Assembly (NCBI GenBank): GCA_963971535.1
Contig: OZ020590.1
Location: forward strand, 153,740,034 to 153,804,033
DNA length: 64,000 nt
DNA from: Notolepis coatsorum
Taxonomy: Eukaryota > Chordata > Actinopteri > Aulopiformes > Paralepididae
Direction of reading: 5' to 3'
A program made the translations under genes and the position numbers. Below, piece after piece: positions 11,027-21,345 of the stretch. Positions within the stretch are counted from its first letter, which is position 1. Each line of letters begins with the position of its first letter. A model generated the notes under the pieces. The model was not told the origin of the DNA. It worked only from the letters and a program-made list of their open reading frames with translations, and searched no databases.

Positions 11027-11508
11027 TGTGTATGGCTGGGAGCTTTATACAATTAAACTCTTACACTAAACCGAAATCAAATCAAAACATTACTTAAAAC
11101 AGAAATGGTAAACTAGCGCCACATGCTGAACAGAGCAGGAAATGCCACAGTGCATAGAGTTAGCAGGTAAATTAATTTACATTGATAAACATACAATATG
11201 CATGGAGCCACATACCTGCAGAAGACACATAAAACAACACCGCTGGAGTCTTCTGGTCGCTGCACATCTTGCAAACCTACATGTACAAAATTAAACAATT
11301 CATTCGTTTCTTCACCATAATAACTCATACCTACATGTACAAAATTAAACAATTCATTCGTTTTTAAAACCAGAATAATAATAATAACTCAGAGAACAGA
11401 GAATGGAATCTGCAGACATTTAACCTACCTATAAAACTAGAACTAGTGGTCAAATGAGCACAAATGTCATAAAACCATGTAATAAAACGAACGTTAAGCA
11501 TTATGTAT
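11027..11508 (-). other. Shared non-repeat stretch with possible exon and tandem duplication
   Basis: Matches 57900-58385. The minus strand has a consensus splice donor (TCTGCAG then GTATGT) at about 11215-11222, preceded by a short open stretch starting ATGTGCAGC. A segment of about 55 bp containing ACATGTACAAAATTAAAC is tandemly duplicated at about 11275-11370. In copy 2 a frame from 58296 down to 58054 stays open through both repeats; in copy 1 it is broken. I cannot name a product. It may be an upstream exon of the zinc-finger gene or unrelated intron. Confidence 0.3.
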
Positions 11509-11523
11509 TACAAGTTAAAACTT

Positions 11524-11964
11524 TTTTTTTTTTATCCACTTTTTCTCCATTTTCTATATTTTTCTCCCATCCCAACGAATGCTGTTTCTTGCCTCCGACA
11601 AGCCGGCTGCAATGTGGACTAAGTCATACATAGCACAAGTCCTCTCCGGTACTTGAGGTAACAGCAGTCGCATCTTTTCACCTGCGCAGCTCGATCTCTC
11701 AGTGGCGAGGAGTAACGCGTGGGAGGCTCACGCTGCCCCCGACACTTCCTGATTCTACTGCGCAGGCGCACCAACCGACCTGTAGGAGTCGCTGTCCACA
11801 ACGCCCGATCCATCAGTTTCCCACCCCCTAATACGGCCAATGTGTATTAGTACGGACGACCAGCTAAACTGAAAGCAATGTGGAGCGCTGGGCTCGAACA
11901 GGCGAGCCCAGCGTCTCCAGTATTCGTGGCGAGCGCCTTGCCCACTACGCCACATAGCCGCCCC
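11524..11964 (-). mobile_element. tRNA-derived SINE (copy 1)
   Basis: Flanked by a 15-bp duplication TACAAGTTAAAACTT at 11509-11523 and 11965-11979. On the minus strand the head has an A box (TGGCGTAGTGGGC, 11940-11952) and a B box (GTTCGAGCCC, 11890-11899), and the element ends in poly-A (plus-strand T run at 11524). It is about 440 bp, long for a SINE, and related to the copy at 33240-33729. The ortholog in copy 2 is at 58401-58865 with the same TSD, so this insertion predates the duplication. Confidence 0.85.
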
Positions 11965-12157
11965 TACAAGTTAAAACTTAAAGGAGTTACATTTAGCAGA
12001 ATCGAGTGAAATAAGGAGCTATATTTCAAACTGAATCACCTCCCCTCAGCAGAGAGCGGCAACACAATCGGGACGACAGACAGCGCGATATGCAATGAGG
12101 TGGTGTGACAGGATCTCACTGCCACCTAGTGGTAGCTGTTGTTACTGTATGTACTGT

Positions 12158-12325
12158 GTAGATTGATTGAATTGATTGATTGAAAACTTTATTAACAGAT
12201 TGCAGAATGGGTACAATACAGTACAGATCAATACACACAATTGTTAAGGGGATGCAGACCAGAGCACCGGAACACTGTACAACTGTACAAGCAAAACTGT
12301 ACATTGGAATATTGACAAAACCATA
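12158..12325 (-). mobile_element. L2-like 3' end, internally deleted (copy 1)
   Basis: Starts with the (GATT)n tail, then AAAACTTTATTAACAGATTGCAGAATGGGTAC in reverse orientation. It then jumps from GATGCAGACCAGAG directly to ACTGTACAACTGTACAAGC, skipping the middle of the 3' UTR. The same deletion is in the duplicate at 59062-59225, so insertion and deletion predate the duplication. Confidence 0.8.
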
Positions 12326-12856
12326 TGTAGCACCTGTGTCACTAACAGTAACAGCTGTTCGCCACGGGCACAGTTCTAGGTTCGAATGAGGAGAGGAGTA
12401 ATATGCACAATTAAAAGAATAGTAGACCAGAGACAGAGTTATAACAATAACCGGTGTTTTAATTAAAAGCGTGCTAGCTAAATAGTAATAATACATACAG
12501 ACGTAAAGTACAAGTAATGCTTTGAAGTATCCCTTTTAGGTTCTTTCAGTAACCTCTCCTTTCGGGAGGGTTAGTTCGATATCAAGTCCTAGGTTGATTG
12601 GATCAACACATTGGGGTTCGTTCAGACGTCTCTGAGGTTATCATTGGTAACTCTATATCCGTTTATCAGGGAATGCAAATACCTTATTAGGTGAATTTGC
12701 CCTTTAAACCATCTTTCTTTACAGGAGAACCATCAGTGATTCAGCTATAATCAATATGTTATCTAGAATGTTCTATTATGACATCACCACAAACGTTCTA
12801 GAAGGTTCTATGTTCTAGAATGTCCTAGTATGACATCACCACAAACGTTCTAGAAG
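12326..12856. repeat. Unidentified repeat with HSE-like motifs
   Basis: No gene. Shared with 59226-59427 plus 63685-63989. The right part has CTAGAA-centred units 35 bp apart (12763/12798 and 12815/12850) with TATGACATCACCACAAACG between them. 12796-12808 is a perfect three-unit heat-shock element pattern (TTCTAGAAGGTTC). TTA at 12536-12538 is the empty target of the Harbinger insertion in copy 2. Confidence 0.6.
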
Positions 12857-13409
12857 CAGGGCCGTATTAACGACGGGGCCGACCGGGCCGCGGCCCGTGG
12901 GCCTCGAGTGATGAGGGGCCTCCAAAAAAAATAAAAATTTTAAATTAAATTTAAATTTTTAATTTTTTATTGTTAATTTTTAATTTTTAATTTTTTATTT
13001 CCTTGGGGGGCCCTCGTCACTAGAGGCCCCAATTTCTTTTCTTTTTTTTTTAACTTTAATTTTTAATTTTTTGAGGCCACTCGTCACTAGAGGCCTTTTG
13101 GAGGCCCCTCGTCACAAGAGGCCCCAAATATTTGTTTATTTTTTTTACTTTTCTTTTCTTTTCTTTTGGAGGCCCCTCGTCACTCGAGTCCTATTGGAGG
13201 CCCCTCGTCACTAGAGGCCCCAAATTATTATTATTATTTTTTTTACTTTTATTTTATTTTCTTTTGTAGGCCCCTCCTCACTAGAGGCCCCAAATATTTG
13301 TTTATTTTTTTTTAACTTTTATTTTAAACATTTTTGGAGGCCCCTCGTCACTAGAGGCCCCACGTTTTTTTTTTTTTTTTTTTTTTTTTTTTGGAGATCG
13401 ATGTCATAC

Positions 13410-13675
13410 TGTGACACTGAATGATTGGCACTGACTGACGCTCTCTGATTGGCCACTGACATGTTTGCCCAATCGCGTGACGAGCTGTGTCTTTGCCCAT
13501 TTCCTCGTCAAACAGCCTGCAAACTACCTGGCGTTCTATCGCCATGCTCTAAGACAAACTCTAACCTTAACCAACTTCGAAAGAGTGCCTAAGCTTAACC
13601 ATCGAAAGAACTTGCCGTCAGCTCGTCACGCTCTAAGACAAACTCTAACCTTAACCAACCTCGAAAGAGTGGTAC
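13410..13675 (-). repeat. Mutator-like MITE fragment inside the hAT element
   Basis: Reverse complement of the interior of 10606-11017, including the CCAATCAGAGAGCGTC unit and the duplicated GGTTAAGCTTAGGCACTC segment. Neither MITE end is recognisable. Confidence 0.75.
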
Positions 13676-13689
13676 TAGTACTAAATACC

Positions 13690-13870
13690 TATATGTCCCT
13701 ATGCCATAAATGTCATGTATGTTGTGTATGTCATAAATGTCTATATGAATTGAAAATGGGGGACCCTGATGTAAACAAGACAAACGTCTTTCTCAGGTCT
13801 GCATCCCCTGCCTTAACAATTGTGTGTATTGAGCCGTACTGTAAATAAAGTTTTCATTCATTCATTCAGT
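13690..13870 (+). mobile_element. L2-like 3' end inside the hAT element
   Basis: Contains ATTGAAAATGGGGGACCC, TGATGTAAACAAGAC, CAATTGTGTGTATTGAGCC, AATAAAGTTTTC and an (ATTC)n tail to 13868. Part of the 3' UTR is missing. Confidence 0.8.
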
Positions 13871-14130
13871 AAAAAAAATAAAAGAGATACGAAAATTTGA
13901 AATATAGGCCTCTCTCTTATACATGCCTCCTCCTAATACAAGAATGGTATCCACTACAGTTGAAACAAATACAAGCCGGGGTTACTATTAGAGGAATTAC
14001 GGTATTCTATATATTTTTTAAAGTGACATATAAAAACGCCACTGTGCGTGCGTGCACGTGTGTGTGGGGGGGCCTCCACAAGAATCTGGCCCAGGGGCCT
14101 CTGAAGTCTTAATCTGGCCTTGTCTAGAAG

Positions 14131-14680
14131 TAAAGGTTCTATGTTCTAGAATGTTCTATTATGACATCATACTGTGATTAAGCATGTATCCTTTAATTCC
14201 CCCTTCTTATAGGAGAATATCCGTACCCATATATCAAGTTAAATCAAATCAAATACAAAATACAATATCAAAATAACACAAGGTGAACGGGGTCGACGCC
14301 CTTGGAAGTCCTTGTAGTCTCGTTCAGTTCAAGCCTACCCGACTGTTGGTGTAACAAGAGTTGAGCATCAGGGGTATTCACATCAGGCTGGCATTAGCCT
14401 TGAGTTATATCAAATGTTCCGGGGTTGGCTCGCCATCGGGTATCGGTCCGGCACACCACCTCGTCCCGTGTGGGCACACGTGGTGATGGGTGGTCTGGAC
14501 TGCTCCGGGATGCTGGTTGAGACTTGCAGGTTTCAGTCTGTTGGTTAGTCCCGTTCGGATGTCGAGGAGAAGAGAGGGATGGCTGTTGGACTCGCCTGTT
14601 TTTATAGGAATCCAAGATGTTCCGGAACGTTCTATTATGACATCATACGGTGACATCACAAAGGTTCCAGACCGCTACGT
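14131..14680. repeat. Unidentified repeat with HSE-like sites, left flank of Rex1
   Basis: No gene. It continues the repeat interrupted by the hAT element. Two perfect HSE-pattern sites lie at 14144-14156 (TTCTAGAATGTTC) and 14620-14632 (TTCCGGAACGTTC). Both are followed by TATTATGACATCATAC. It could be the remains of a long terminal repeat, but I see no paired copy or primer-binding site. Confidence 0.5.
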
Positions 14681-17600
14681 CCGGCCGCCTGTCTGTGCGC
14701 TCCGTCGAGACTGTGCTTACTTTTGCTAATATTTATAGTTTTAAGAGTTTTGTCTGTACCAACAGTAGGTGCATTTAATGTGTATGACCGTCAGTCACTT
14801 ATAGACATCGGATTACGGGAAATTTACAGACTAGATTACTCCCTGGATCAGCTTTCTGAACCGCAGCAATGGCCTGTGGAGATCCTGAGGACATCAGGAC
14901 CAGGTCTCGACCCCAGGAACAAAGGAACCATCAGACGGCGTGGGAAGAGAGCTGGGATCCGTAACAGACTGAGAACCAGACGACACCGAACGCCACTACC
15001 CAGTATATTGCTAGCCAATGTACAATCGATTGACAATAAATTAGACGACATCCGAGCAAGGATTAAATTCCAGAGAGACGTTAGAGATTGTAATGTTCTC
15101 TGCTTCATTGAAACGTGGCTGTCGCCAGAAACCCCGGACCACGCCATCCAACCGGCCGATCACTTCTTCATTCACCGCAAGGATAGAACAGCTGAATCCG
15201 GCAAACAGCGCGGAGGTGGGATCGCCTTCATGGTGAACAACAATTGGAGCGATCCAGCCAACGTGAAGGAATTATCGAACCACTGCTGCCCCAACCTGGA
15301 ATATATAACCATCAAGTGTCGTCCTTTCTTCCTTCCGAGGGAGTTAACGGCGATCATCCTTGTAGGAGTGTATATTTCACCGCAAGCCAGCGATAGTGCC
15401 GCGCTCTCCAGACTTCACGATGAGGTAAACAAACTCCAAGCAGCGAACGTTAACGCCGCCATTGTAGTAGTGGGTGATTTCAATAGCGCCAATCTGAGAA
15501 AGGTTTTGCCTGACTTCTATCAGCATGTGACTTGTAACACCAGAGGCGGTAACATTTTAGACCACTGTTACACGCAATTCAAGGGTGGATACAAGGCTCA
15601 TTCTGCTAGTGGCTTTGGGAAGTCTGATCATGCGGCCATCTTTCTTTCTCCAAAGTACAAACAAAAAATCAAGAGCACACCTGTAGTCTCGCGAGAGGTG
15701 CAGAAATGGGATGTGACGTCAGAGGAGACGCTCCAAGCTGCGTTTGAGTGCACAGACTGGGGTGTGTTCCGCGACACAGATAACATTAATGTCTACACGG
15801 AGACAGTGCTGGACTTTGTTCGTACTTTGGTGGAAGAAACAATCCCCACTATCACAATTAAAGTTTACCCAAATCAAAAACCCTGGGTAGACAAATCCGT
15901 CCGTGAAGCTCTGAAAGCGCGCACCAAAGCATACAACGACGGCCTGGTGGCAGGCAACATGAATGACCACAAGGTGGCGCGATACAACGTAAGGAGGACA
16001 GTAATAGAGGCAAAACGGCGCTACAGGGATAAAATTGAACTCCAGTTTGAACAGGCCGACTCCAGAGCTATGTGGCAGGGGCTCAAAACGATGACAGACT
16101 ACAAAGGCACCTCCCTCAAACTGAACAGTGACATCTCCTTAGCAAATTACCTCAATACCTTCTATGCAAGGTTTGATGCTGGTAATAACAACACCAGCCC
16201 ACAAGCCACGGCAATGGGGGGGGGGGGGGTCTGCTGCTGATGGAGACTCAGTGTTCAGGGTAACAGAGCATGAGGTGAGGCGGACCTTTAAAAAAGTGAA
16301 TATCAGGAAGGCAGCAGGACCGGACGGCATCCCCGGCCGCGTCCTAAAAGTCTGTGCCGACCAACTGGCCCCGGTATTCACTGACATATTTAACCTGTCC
16401 TTAGAACAGGCTGTCATCCCCACCTGCCTGAAGAAGTCCACTATTATCCCTGTACCCAAGAAATCCAAGCCTGCTTGCCTCAACGACTACCGCCCTGTAG
16501 CTCTCACCTCCATAGCCATGAAGTGCTTTGAGAAGCTAGTAAAGGGCTACATCTGCTCCTCCCTCCCCATCAACATAGACCCCCTGCAATTTGCATACCG
16601 CCCCAACAGGTCCACGGAGGACGCCATAGCCCATGTGCTGCACACAGCAGCATCACACCTGGACAAGAGGAAGGGGAACTATGTGAGAATGCTATTCATC
16701 GACTACAGCTCGGCATTCAATACCATAGTCCTCCTCCAGGGACCTGGGCTTGAACTATGACCTCTGCCAGTGGGTCTTGGACTTCCTGACGGGCAGACCC
16801 CAGGTGGTGAGAGCAGGCAACTGCACCTCCTCATCCATCACCCTCAACATAGGGGCCCCCCAGGGCTGTGTTCTGAGTTCCCTCCTCTACTCCCTGTACA
16901 CACACGACTGTGTGGCTCAGCGGAGTAGCAACACAATCATCAAATTTGCTGACGACACAGTGGTGGTGGGCCTGATCTCTGCAAACGAGAGGGCCTACCT
17001 AGATGAGGTCAAGGTCCTGGCGGGATGGTGCCAGGAAAACAGCCTCTCCCTGAACGTCAGCAAAACAAAGGAGATGATTGTGGACTTCAGGAGGTCGGGG
17101 GTCAAGGACTACAGCCCCCTCAGCATCGACGGGGCACCGGTTGAGAGAGTGAACAGCTTTAAGTACCTCGGAGCCTACATATCCGAGGACTTGACATGGA
17201 CCACACACATTGACAGTGTTGTGAAGAAGGCACGACAACGCCTCTACTTCCTCAGGCGCCTAAGGAAGTTCCAAGTCAGTCAGAAGATCCTTAAGAACTT
17301 CTACTCATGTACAATAGAGAGCATCCTGACTGGCAACATCACCTCCTGGTTTGGGAATAGCACTGCACAAGACCGAAGCAGACTACAAAGAGTGACGCGT
17401 TCAGCCGAACGCACAATTGGAGGGGGGCTCCCCACCCTCCAGAACATTTACAACAAGCGGTGCAGGGGCAAGGCTAAGAGAATCATTAAGGACTCCAGTC
17501 ACCCGAACAACTGCCTCTTTGAACTGCTGCGGTCAGGCAAGCGATACCGGAGTCTCAAGGCGAGCACAGAAAGACTCAGAAGAAGCTTCTATCCCCAGGC

Positions 17601-18134
17601 CATCAGGCTGCTCAACGAACAATGAACACTACACAACAACCATCAAACGCACATAGCACACACATCCACACGCACACAATCACTTTAAACAAACACACTG
17701 TAGCACCCACTCCCCACACTTTATAGCACACACTCACTTTAAACAAACACACTGTAGCACCCACTCCCCACACTTTATATTTATTGATAAAGGATTGCAC
17801 TACAACTCGTACACCTTACTGTAAATTGTACCGAAATTGTACCTCATCCCATTTCTGCTTTGCACTATATAGTATTGTATATTAGTACACTGCATAGTAT
17901 TGTATATTATATGGTAACTCAGTTACGTCTATTCTGCATCGAACATTGTACATATGTCTATACTGAACACTGTGACCTCATTTTCTACTTCTAATTTACA
18001 TGCTATACTATGTTATTGATACTTATCTTGTCTAGCACAGTCTCTGGAGCGTAACAGTAAGAAGCATTTTGTATAAAAGTATTCTGTACTTCTGTATGAC
18101 AACTATTAAAGAAACTTGAAACTTGAAACTTGAC
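14681..18134 (+). mobile_element. Rex1-clade LINE
   Basis: Nearly full-length: broken ORF 14723-17625, then a 3' UTR of about 500 bp ending in three (GAAACTT) units at 18115-18134. The block with GTAGCACCCACTCCCCACAC occurs twice (about 17700 and 17755). HSE-like repeat DNA flanks both sides, so the LINE split it. The 5' limit is uncertain and no TSD was found. Confidence 0.8.
14723..17625 (+). pseudogene. Rex1 endonuclease-reverse transcriptase, two breaks
   Basis: Encodes the LINE's target-nicking and reverse-transcribing protein. The N-terminus has VYDRQSLIDIGL and a basic RRGKRAGIRNRLRTRRHR stretch, then the endonuclease: LLANVQSIDNKLDDIRARI, FIETWL, VVVGDFNSANL, NILDHCYTQ and KSDHAAIFLSP. 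The RT has [62 protein letters not shown] and FADDTVVV. Breaks: a G run at 16216-16230 shifts frame from 14723-16240 to 16164-16760, and a small deletion right after SSAFNTI (about 16727) shifts into 16750-17625. The motif set suits the teleost Rex1/Babar group. 14723 is a TTG, and the true start is undetermined. Not functional as it stands. Confidence 0.88.
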
Positions 18135-18752
18135 CCTTCTATCATGACATCATACGCTGGTTCTAGAATGTTTTACGTTCTAGAAAGTTCTTACCTAATA
18201 GCATTAACAAAAGCGCCGGACAAAAGCACCAATTTTTTTCCACGTGTTCCCCATCACCATAGCTTTCATTTTGGGGTAGGGGCCACATCATCATGATGGA
18301 TTTCAAGATGGCTGCCATGTAAAATCAAGGTTCTGCCCATTAATAAATATCTTGGTCCATAGCGCGCTCAATATTTGAGCGAACACAAAGGTATTGGTAT
18401 CCCTGTAAACTAGAGAAGCTAAGCTTTCCATTGGTACCATTAAGCCCAACTGTTGGGAAGGGGGTTTTAATAGGCAATGATTCAAAATGATGTAAAATTT
18501 TCGCCTAGAAAAAACTGCCATGCTCATCTTCCAAAAGGTCCCTTGGCTGTTTGCATGAATATATCAGAGTGAACATTGGTTTTATAGGTACCCACAAGCC
18601 TCTTCTTTCCAGACATACCCACTTCGTCCAACTTGCATGCTATTTGGGGCAATAATCAAGCAGGTTTGTGCATGTGGTACAAATGTGTCGAACATTGGGT
18701 TAGGGTTTGTTGTTAGAATGTTGAACATAGAAGATCAATTTTGGTGTCAAAC
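18135..18752 (-). repeat. Inverted fragment of the A/A' repeat
   Basis: Starts with HSE-like sequence; 18178-18190 (TTCTAGAAAGTTC) fits the HSE pattern exactly. From about 18205 it is the reverse complement of 22664-23215 and of the A' counterpart, including TTAATAAATATCTTGGTCCA and CCCAACTGTTGGGAAGGGGG. No gene. Confidence 0.75.
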
Positions 18753-19402
18753 TAGGGCTGGACGGTATGGTCTAAAATTTATATCACGGTATAATTTGAA
18801 GCATAGACGGTAACGGTATATATCACGGTATATTAACTTATCTTAAAATGTCTATATAAATGCTTCTGAAGGGGTAAACACTGTTATTCTGTTACAGCTG
18901 CTGAGCTCTATACTATAGGCTGCTATAGTGGAGCCAGCTAACGTTAGCTTGCTGAGGCTAGTACATCGACAGTTAACATTACATAAGGTTTTAGCGCGAC
19001 GTGGGCATTCCAGAATGGCGAGGATGCAAAGCATGTTAGACCATTGGACTCGTCGCAGAGTTTACATTACACATAGAAACTGCGCGACTTGCGAGAGAAG
19101 TTGTCACACAGCCTTCAAACGCAGAGTCTGTGTATTATGAAATGACAATTGCGCGTTGACACGCCCACTGCGTGAAGCCTCTGTGCTCCTAAATAACTTT
19201 TTCCAGTTCGCACATCTGTTATGACTAATTCTATCTATTTTTAGGGGCAAATACGAGTGAAATAGTCGCGCCCTGGCTGTGGTTACATGACGTCATTGCT
19301 ATTTTAGAGCTGCTCTACTGGTTACAAGGTATAGTCAAAATCCATACCATAGCGCAAATTCATACCGTTTATACCGTATACCGTTTATACCGTCCACCCC
19401 TA
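18753..19402. mobile_element. hAT-type element with 8-bp TSD
   Basis: 650 bp. The ends are TAGGGCTGGACGGTAT and, reversed, TAGGGGTGGACGGTAT. The TSD TGTCAAAC is at 18745-18752 and 19403-19410. Subterminal regions repeat ACGGTATA words. The interior holds one unit of the 52-bp sequence (AGCTAACGTTAGCT core) that is tandemly repeated in A and A'. No coding capacity. Confidence 0.85.
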
Positions 19403-19409
19403 TGTCAAA

Positions 19410-19918
19410 CTACACAGCTATCACCCCCTTACATCCCCCCTCCCTCTTCTCCCCTACTCTCGCTACCTTACTTATACCCACCCCACCAATGCTCCTCATC
19501 TTCCTAGCCCTCTCCACCTGCTCCTCACTACCACACCCTACGGCCAGATTACCATCCCACAAAACTCTCGCGTACTTTACCTCACCTAATTGCTCGACAA
19601 TGAGTTTGGGCAACTCGAGCCTACCTACTTTCCTCACTCCCCTCTCCCCCTCAAGCCTAACCACTATATGAATCACTTCTGCAACATCATTTCCTCCACC
19701 CTCGCCTTCTGACCCACTTGAGCTATCGTCCCTCACTTTCTTCCTCTTGCTCTCCTTCCCCTCACTTACCTCCCTCTTCTTCTCCTCCTTCTCCATATCG
19801 TCACCACCCGACCCCTTACCCTTGCCCTGGCTATTCTCGCCCCCATCACTGTCGCTCCTCCCCTTTCCCTCACTTACCCTCCTCTTCTTCCCCACCCTTT
19901 CCCACCCTTCTTTCTCAG
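19410..19918 (-). pseudogene. I-like LINE ORF1 fragment, N-terminal part
   Basis: Minus-strand frame from 19895 to 19410 gives a Lys/Glu/Ser-rich, low-complexity N-terminus (KGKGSGGDDMEKEEKK). A segment with VVRLEGERGVRKVGRLELPK and ARVLWDGNLAVGC follows, then GCKGVIAV. This resembles the gag-like ORF1 of vertebrate I/Nimb-type LINEs, but by recall only. It ends at the hAT TSD. In the gene's direction the upstream part continues across the Harbinger-like insertion to 21101-21170. Confidence 0.45.
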
Positions 19919-21100
19919 GCTATGGTTAGACTAGTGTATTCCTGGTGTTTTTTTATATACGTTTTTGACGACGTTTGATGTCCTATCTACACAGAAATGT
20001 GTTTTTTGGCGTTTTTTTGTGGATACGGCTGAAACGCAAAATTGTGTTTGCGTTTGGAGATACGCAAAAAAAACGAATCGACAACAGCGTGTAGTCAGCA
20101 CGCTAGCCGTTGTTGCGAAAACGCCCATGCGCAGTAGATACCATCGCGTGCCCTTCCGGTGACAACAGTGTCAGTGTGTGTGTTTGGGACATAGCTCCGT
20201 GTCCCATAGCTTCAGCTACCATGTGTTGTCAAGTTATTGTTATAAGGACCCCAGTCCAAGCTACAACAGTCTGCATTCCCTTAACAATTGTTTGTATTGA
20301 GCCGTATTGTATTGTACCCATATGCAATATGTTAAATAAAGTTTACATCCATTCATTCTGCTAGCATTACCGATTGCATGAGCAGCTGGCTAACGTGAGC
20401 TATCAGGATTCAGACCCTGTTAGCTCAGAGATCCTCTTTCAACTTAACAAGCATTAAACAAAATGGCCCAGTCATCTATTCACCTTTGTTTAATACACAC
20501 AGCGTTGTCTCTAATGTTATATAACTACTGATAGCTCGCGATATCATCAGTTTTGGTGCTGGCTAAGTAGCATGAGCTAACGTTAGCTTCTAGCCACAAT
20601 GCTATATTGTTATAATGGCATACTCCATTGACGTTAGCATGCAGCTAACAATGCTACCGATCGTTTTTTAGACTAAACTATCCGCTCTTGGTGGTCACTT
20701 GTGTTGATGTTAGTTTTGTTTCATCAACAAATGACAGGCAGAACACACAGTGAATGTATCCGTTTTTGTTTATTGCACTTTTATTAGGCTTTGCTGAAAA
20801 AAGAATTGCTGCATTGAGTAAATAGGCAAGATGGTGGCGCGGCATAGGCGCCTGCCTTATTGACATTTTCTTTGCTGGAGCTTCCAGGAAGTGTATTGGC
20901 ACATTCGTTCTGATTGGTTGAAATTGCCTTCATGTTTGCCACCTACTGCCACCTACTGCTTTGGCAGTGTACTACATCAGTATGCTCGGGTGACAAAAAC
21001 GAAAAAAAAACGAAAGTGTGACTCGAGGCGCACGACGTCGCGGCGATACGCGGCGATACGCATATGAAAACAATACGAAGATGATACGAAAGGTGTAACC
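19919..21100. mobile_element. Harbinger-like non-autonomous element
   Basis: The ends are GGCTATGGTTAGAC and, reversed, GGCTGCGGTTACAC, flanked by TCA on both sides (19916-19918 and 21101-21103). The middle, about 20640-20765, is the reverse complement of about 62925-63040 in the Harbinger element of copy 2. Both carry an L2 3' UTR piece (20258-20355 here). TCA is not the usual TWA target, so the superfamily call rests on the shared interior. No transposase. Confidence 0.55.
20258..20355 (+). mobile_element. L2-like 3' UTR piece within Harbinger-like element
   Basis: Contains CCCTTAACAATTGTTTGTAT, TTGAGCCGTATTGTATTGTA and AATAAAGTTTACATCC. The counterpart in the other element is at 63137-63226 in opposite orientation, so it was probably captured before these elements spread. 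Confidence 0.7.
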
Positions 21101-21170
21101 GCAGCCTCACTCTCCTCCCCACTATACTCCATTCTGTCACAACCCGACTCCTTCCCTTTGCCCTGAGACT
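21101..21170 (-). pseudogene. I-like ORF1 fragment, right of Harbinger insertion
   Basis: Minus strand gives SQGKGKESGCDRMEYSGEE, which resembles the SQGKGKGSGGDDMEKEEK stretch of 19410-19918. The Harbinger-like element therefore split an ORF1 with repeated KGK-acidic segments. Short, so tentative. Confidence 0.4.
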
Positions 21171-21189
21171 TGTTGAATATAATGGATAC

Positions 21190-21345
21190 ACAAATGTTCT
21201 AGAATGTTTGATTATGACAGCATACTGTAACATCACGAATGCTCTAGAATGTTCCATTATGACAGCATACTGTGACATCACAAATGTTCTAGAATGGTTG
21301 ACTATGACATCATACTGTGACATCACGAATATTCTAGAAGGGTCT
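21190..21345. repeat. 45-bp tandem repeat with CTAGAA cores
   Basis: CTAGAA recurs at 21199, 21244, 21289 and 21334, exactly 45 bp apart, separated by TATGACAKCATACTGTRACATCAC. A' has three units (35652, 35697, 35742). Confidence 0.9.

Larger units (their letters stand above)
4503..14122. repeat. Segmental duplication, copy 1
   Basis: This stretch matches about 50546-64000 in the same orientation and order: L2 3' piece, second L2-like reverse transcriptase, zinc-finger acceptor, inverted 35-bp minisatellite, THAP remnant, putative promoter, SINE, L2 3' piece and hAT start. Differences are discrete: copy 1 has a Rex1 fragment at 7816-8207 in place of about 2.1 kb, an L2 3' insertion at 10136-10479 and a Mutator-like MITE at 10606-11017. 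Copy 2 has a Harbinger element at 59428-63684. The leftmost shared bases are about 4507 and 50548. The right limit is not visible because copy 2 runs off the window. Confidence 0.9.
12857..14122. mobile_element. hAT-type non-autonomous element, 8-bp TSD
   Basis: Termini are CAGGGCCGTATTAA (left) and, reversed, CAAGGCCAGATTAA (right). The flanks TCTAGAAG at 12849-12856 and 14123-14130 form a perfect 8-bp TSD, diagnostic of hAT. It codes for nothing. The interior has T-rich spacers alternating with GGAGGCCCCTCGTCACTAG units (about 12895-13365), a T run at about 13365-13392, a piece of the Mutator-like MITE (about 13410-13675) and an L2 3' end (about 13690-13870). Copy 2 begins the same insertion at 63990 after the same TSD. 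Confidence 0.9.

Noticed and set aside
14405..14659. Small minus-strand frames upstream of Rex1.
   Set aside because: Short, overlapping and without motif; likely chance.
12326..14680. LTR of a second retroelement.
   Set aside because: No second copy with TG...CA ends, primer-binding site or polypurine tract was found, so it is left as an unidentified repeat.
18928..19140. 70-codon plus-strand frame inside the hAT element.
   Set aside because: No transposase motif and the frame is not conserved in the related sequence at 22270-22660.
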